Positions 13,221 through 15,369 of a stretch of DNA of 15,369 nt are shown here, in pieces; position 1 is the first letter of the stretch, and the number at the start of each line of letters is the position of its first letter. The DNA comes from Methanocorpusculum sp. (GTDB lineage Archaea; Halobacteriota; Methanomicrobia; Methanomicrobiales; Methanocorpusculaceae). The DNA lies in NCBI GenBank assembly GCA_029987315.1, contig DALTVZ010000141.1, positions 1 to 15,369 of the forward strand, in the 5' to 3' direction. The notes under the pieces were generated by a model. That model did not search any database and was not told the origin of the DNA. It worked only from the letters and a program-made list of their open reading frames with translations. The position numbers and the translations under genes are program-made.

Positions 13221-13721
13221 TCACTCAACTACTTTGAATGAAGCCCCTGGGATACCGCAGATGGGGCAGAGCTCCGAGGTCTTATTGAGTTCAACGTTCC
13301 CGCAGACAGGGCAGAGGTAAATGGTTTTTACATCGAAGTCTTTCCCTGCTTTAACTGCCTCAAGTGCCTTTCTGTAGAGTTCAGCGTGCATCGCTTCGGC
13401 CTTCATTGCGTGAGTGAACGTGATAACTGCATCCTGTCTGTCTTCCTTTTCTGCGATGGCGACAAACTTGGGATACATTTCATTGGTCTCATGGAGTTCA
13501 CCTTCGCGACCGGCCTCAAGATTTGTAACCGTGCTTCCAATATACCCGCCAATGCGGAGAAGGCGGCGTGCGTGGATCTCCTCTGCTGCAGAAGTGGCAC
13601 GGAAGAGTTTTGCTACATGATCATATCCTTCGTCGGCGGCTGCGTCGGCGTAAGATTTATACATACGGTTTGCCTGGGATTCACCGGAAAAGGCCGCGAA
13701 AATACATTCTTGAGTGTTCAT
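13221..13721 (-). CDS. rbr: Rubrerythrin, copy 2
   Basis: A 166-residue rubrerythrin with the same ligand set as copy 1: Glu14 in FSGES, Glu47/His50 in AAEEIH, Glu109/His112 in AEAMHAELY, and rubredoxin-like Cys137, Cys140, Cys152 and Cys155. All iron ligands visible in copy 1 are kept, so both copies should be functional. It stands divergent to intact radC, across 94 nt, and so is probably the copy in the ancestral position. The TATA box for this gene lies about 28 nt before the ATG. Divergent pairing with a DNA-repair-associated gene may reflect shared response to oxidative stress, but this is inference from position only. Confidence 0.96.
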   Translation of the reverse strand: MNTQECIFAAFSGESQANRMYKSYADAAADEGYDHVAKLFRATSAAEEIHARRLLRIGGYIGSTVTNLEAGREGELHETNEMYPKFVAIAEKEDRQDAVITFTHAMKAEAMHAELYRKALEAVKAGKDFDVKTIYLCPVCGNVELNKTSELCPICGIPGASFKVVE

Positions 13722-13745
13722 ACATTAATATTGCCCGGAGAGTGA

Positions 13746-13753
13746 CATAAACA
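13746..13753 (-). promoter_or_regulatory. TATA box of rubrerythrin copy 2
   Basis: Minus-strand TGTTTATG is centred about 28 nt before the ATG at 13721, in the divergent rubrerythrin-radC region. Confidence 0.55.
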
Positions 13754-13767
13754 TTTGGAAGAGGAAC

Positions 13768-13790
13768 ATTTATGCGAAACATCTATGTAC
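13768..13790 (+). promoter_or_regulatory. Candidate radC promoter region
   Basis: Two TATA-like stretches occur here: TTTATG near 13769-13774 and TCTATGTA at 13782-13789. The second is about 30 nt before the ATG at 13816 and aligns with the better TATA-like sequence of the duplicated copy at 13124-13131. I cannot choose between them. Confidence 0.4.
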
Positions 13791-13815
13791 TCTCTTTTCC
13801 AAAAAAGAATTACCT

Positions 13816-14472
13816 ATGAGTCTAAAGAATACCGCAGACATTGATAAACCCCGGGAAAAACTGATAGGAAAAGGTCCCGGCAGTCTGGAACTGGATGAAC
13901 TGATCGCAGCGATAATCGGGAGAGGGATTCCGGGTTGTGATGCGGTTCAGATAGGAAAAAAAGTAGCAAAAATTCTGATGGTCAGGACCTACGAGACGCA
14001 AATTCACGATCTCTGTGAGGTGAACGGTATGGGTGAAGCAAAAGCGTGTCAGATATTAGCTGCTCTCGAACTTGCTCGCAGGTTTCCGCCGCCGGCAAAC
14101 CGATTTGCAGTCATACGCAAAGCCGAGGAGGTGCTGCCGTTTGTTCACCAGTACAGATATGATACCCAGGAAAATGTCATAGCAGTGACGTTGTCCGGGG
14201 CCCATGAAGTGTTGAAGGTCAGGCTGATCACAAAAGGACTACTGAATGAGTCACAGATCCACCCGCGGGAGGTTTTCGCCGGAGCAATAGAAGATCGAGC
14301 AGCTGCAATGATATTGGTCCACAATCACCCGTCCGGTAATCTTCAGCCTAGCCGGCAGGACCTGAAAATCACGAAGGATATGCAGGCCGCCGGAGAGCTT
14401 CTCGGGATCAAACTTCTGGATCATCTGATCGTCGGACCAAGAGACGGATTTACGAGTATCCTAGGCGAATGA
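13816..14472 (+). CDS. radC: RadC/YicR-family (UPF0758) JAB-domain protein
   Basis: A 218-residue RadC-like protein. The N-terminal part matches the family: DKPREKLIGKGPGSLELDELIAAIIGRG (9-36), then a helix-hairpin-helix (VNGMGEAKACQILAALELARR, 69-89). The C-terminal JAB/JAMM metalloprotease-like domain carries the metal motif His169-x-His171-Pro-Ser-Gly, then Ser179 and Asp182 (HNHPSG and the H-x7-S-x2-D spacing), with a possible upstream Glu119. Despite the name, its biochemical role is unsettled: the original E. coli radC102 allele was reassigned to recG. The family is mainly bacterial, with a minority of archaea, so a bacterial origin by transfer is likely. It is divergent to rubrerythrin and convergent with thymidylate synthase (8-nt gap with an AATTAATT palindrome). 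A copy of its first codons lies at 13158. Confidence 0.93.
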   Translation: MSLKNTADIDKPREKLIGKGPGSLELDELIAAIIGRGIPGCDAVQIGKKVAKILMVRTYETQIHDLCEVNGMGEAKACQILAALELARRFPPPANRFAVIRKAEEVLPFVHQYRYDTQENVIAVTLSGAHEVLKVRLITKGLLNESQIHPREVFAGAIEDRAAAMILVHNHPSGNLQPSRQDLKITKDMQAAGELLGIKLLDHLIVGPRDGFTSILGE

Positions 14473-14480
14473 TCAATTAA

Positions 14481-15200
14481 TTATCGTTTTGCTTTTGGGC
14501 ATCCGCCGCAGACACGGCAAACCTCAATGCATGGCGTGAACTCAGCCCCCTTTTTGCAGAACGGCGGAATGTCCGCCGCATCCCTCTTGTAATATACATG
14601 CGGTACGAGGGATATGTGCGTGTATGTCCCAATCGGAACGCCGATTTTTTCTGCGATAAATTCTTGGAGTTTTGCGAGAGCATACATGTTTGATCCGGCG
14701 GCAGAGAGCATGTCATTACTCCGGAAAACGATCTTCATATTCAGTTTTCCGTTTCTGACCACGCACTGGACAAGCTGAAGACAAGGACAGTCCGCAAGTT
14801 TTGCATCGACCGGAGGACACCAAGTCACCGCAACAGCGCGGCGAGATACAGGACTTTCACGCAGTTTATCGATGATGTACTGGATCTGATCCTGATGGAT
14901 CTCACCATTCAGTGAAAGACCACAACCCCAGTCAAAAAGCCGTCCGTGATAATCATATTCAAACACTGAATCCGAACCACAGATAAGATTTTTTGCATAT
15001 TCTTGAAGAAATGCCTCCCTGAATCTGGAAGAGGGGGAGACCATCGGCGAAGCAAGCGGCGTCTCCACAAAGAGACAAACCTCATCAGTTTCTACAGTTT
15101 CTTCTCCGTTCTCGGTCGTCAAAAGCGTACCCTTCTCAAGAATATAGCGGATAATAAGTTCATGAGCACGAGCAAGGTTTGGCGCACGAATAAGTTTCAT
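14481..15200 (-). CDS. thyA: Archaeal-type thymidylate synthase
   Basis: A 239-residue thymidylate synthase that makes dTMP from dUMP using a methylene-pterin donor; in methanogens the donor is probably a tetrahydromethanopterin or tetrahydrosarcinapterin form. The active-site segment is ADCPCLQLVQ with catalytic Cys140. RSND (160-163), AGSNMYALAKLQEF (168-181) and GTYTHISLVPHVYY (191-204) are the expected dUMP-binding and C-terminal segments. I chose ATG at 15200: a TATA element lies about 29 nt before it, whereas a longer frame would start at TTG 15239, beyond that promoter. It is shorter than bacterial ThyA. The C-terminus has an unusual cluster, Cys224-x3-Cys228-x2-Cys231-x2-Cys234, just before the end. 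Confidence 0.92.
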   Translation of the reverse strand: MKLIRAPNLARAHELIIRYILEKGTLLTTENGEETVETDEVCLFVETPLASPMVSPSSRFREAFLQEYAKNLICGSDSVFEYDYHGRLFDWGCGLSLNGEIHQDQIQYIIDKLRESPVSRRAVAVTWCPPVDAKLADCPCLQLVQCVVRNGKLNMKIVFRSNDMLSAAGSNMYALAKLQEFIAEKIGVPIGTYTHISLVPHVYYKRDAADIPPFCKKGAEFTPCIEVCRVCGGCPKAKR

Positions 15201-15224
15201 GTAATAGAATAGAACCTGAACATA

Positions 15225-15234
15225 GATATTTTTA
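15225..15234 (-). promoter_or_regulatory. TATA box of the thymidylate synthase gene
   Basis: Minus-strand TAAAAATATC is centred about 29 nt before the ATG at 15200. It supports the short start and a leaderless mRNA. Confidence 0.55.
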
Positions 15235-15260
15235 GTCAAAGATTTTTTTTGAAGAAGAAC

Positions 15261-15277
15261 TAAAAATCAGAAAAAAA
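15261..15277 (-). terminator. Poly-U terminator of tRNA-Gln
   Basis: Minus-strand TTTTTTT follows 4 nt after the tRNA 3' end, with a second T5 further on. This fits archaeal termination and separates the tRNA from thymidylate synthase. Confidence 0.55.
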
Positions 15278-15281
15278 CAAG

Positions 15282-15354
15282 TAGCCCGTAGCAGATTCGA
15301 ACTGCTGTCGGGAAATCCAGAGTCTCCCATGATTGACCACTACACTAACGGGCT
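15282..15354 (-). tRNA. tRNA-Gln (CUG anticodon)
   Basis: A full cloverleaf of 73 nt on the minus strand. The acceptor stem is AGCCCGT with ACGGGCT (seven pairs) and the discriminator is A. The D arm lies within GTGTAGTGGTCAATCAT. The anticodon stem is GGAGA with TTTCC (one G-U) around loop CTCTGGA, with anticodon CTG at 15320-15318. The T arm is AGCAG, loop TTCGAAT, CTGCT. There is no intron and no encoded CCA (the next bases read CTT), as is common in archaea. In archaea Gln-tRNA is usually made by charging with Glu and then amidation by GatDE. The promoter would lie beyond the right edge. Confidence 0.95.
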
Positions 15355-15369
15355 AAATTACCTTAATGA

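Larger units (their letters stand above)
12538..13721. repeat. Direct tandem duplication, unit about 657 bp (rubrerythrin plus radC start)
   Basis: Unit 1 runs from about 12538 to 13190 and unit 2 from about 13194 to 13850. The offset is constant: rubrerythrin starts are 657 nt apart (13064 and 13721) and the radC-type ATGs 658 nt apart (13158 and 13816). Each unit holds the rubrerythrin 3' flank with poly-U, the rubrerythrin gene, the divergent intergenic region and the radC start. The copies have diverged considerably, so the event is old. Confidence 0.8.

Noticed and set aside
14481..15239. Longer thymidylate synthase starting at TTG 15239
   Set aside because: The extra 13 residues lie over the TATA element, and family alignment begins naturally at MKLIRAPNLARAHE.
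15282..15354. tRNA-Gln as an integration site for a mobile element
   Set aside because: No integrase, att-like repeat or foreign-looking gene is visible next to it; the 3' side holds thymidylate synthase and the other side is cut by the window edge.
1..15369. CRISPR arrays, insertion sequences, toxin-antitoxin or defence genes
   Set aside because: No short regularly spaced repeats, inverted terminal repeats, transposase or recognisable defence domains were seen on either strand.

Overview
The window looks like chromosomal DNA from a methanogenic euryarchaeon, most likely of the order Methanomicrobiales (my best guess is a Methanocorpusculum-like genome). Reasons: a coenzyme F420 biosynthesis gene (cofH), a class I lysyl-tRNA synthetase, the archease-rtcB RNA ligase pair, an archaeal-type thymidylate synthase, an S26B (Sec11-like) signal peptidase, an archaeal A24 prepilin peptidase, DUF2551 and DUF4013 proteins known mainly from methanogens, and archaeal promoter structure (TATA boxes about 25-30 nt before the start codon). 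The genus was not tested by any search.

Layout. 1-1392 (minus): a DUF2551 winged-helix-like protein, an unrecognised 94-residue protein, archease, and the N-terminal third of rtcB, which runs off the left edge. 1501-3882 (plus): a degenerate cis-prenyltransferase-like protein, signal peptidase I and cofH. 3918-5116 (minus): a prepilin peptidase and a carboxymuconolactone-decarboxylase-fold protein without its redox cysteines. 5204-6485 (plus): an iron-sulfur-flavoprotein-like reductase overlapping an AlkD-like DNA glycosylase. 6488-9770 (minus): lysS, a radical SAM protein and catalytic uppS in a tightly packed operon. 9898-12500 (minus): a DUF4013 membrane protein, a pentapeptide-repeat protein and an AI-2E-family transporter. 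12564-13721: two tandem rubrerythrin genes (minus). 13816-14472: radC (plus). 14481-15200: thymidylate synthase (minus). 15282-15354: tRNA-Gln(CUG) (minus). Gene density is very high and no stretch above about 130 nt lacks a gene.

Functional links. The two cis-prenyltransferase homologues have complementary defects. One keeps the DGNRR catalytic loop but has a changed RTSGE loop and no C-terminal RxG. The other lacks GNRR and the IPP-binding Arg but has the C-terminal RxG tail. That is the pattern of heteromeric DHDDS/NgBR-type enzymes, which make polyprenyl (dolichol-type) glycan carriers. The neighbouring signal peptidase and prepilin peptidase belong to surface-protein export, so this part of the window leans toward the cell envelope. 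The right-hand part leans toward oxidative-stress and DNA maintenance (rubrerythrins, radC, thymidylate synthase).

The clearest evolutionary event is a direct tandem duplication of about 657 bp. It copied a rubrerythrin gene together with the divergent promoter region and the first codons of radC, leaving a dead radC start between the two rubrerythrins. I saw no mobile element, integrase, CRISPR array or obvious new multi-gene defence system.
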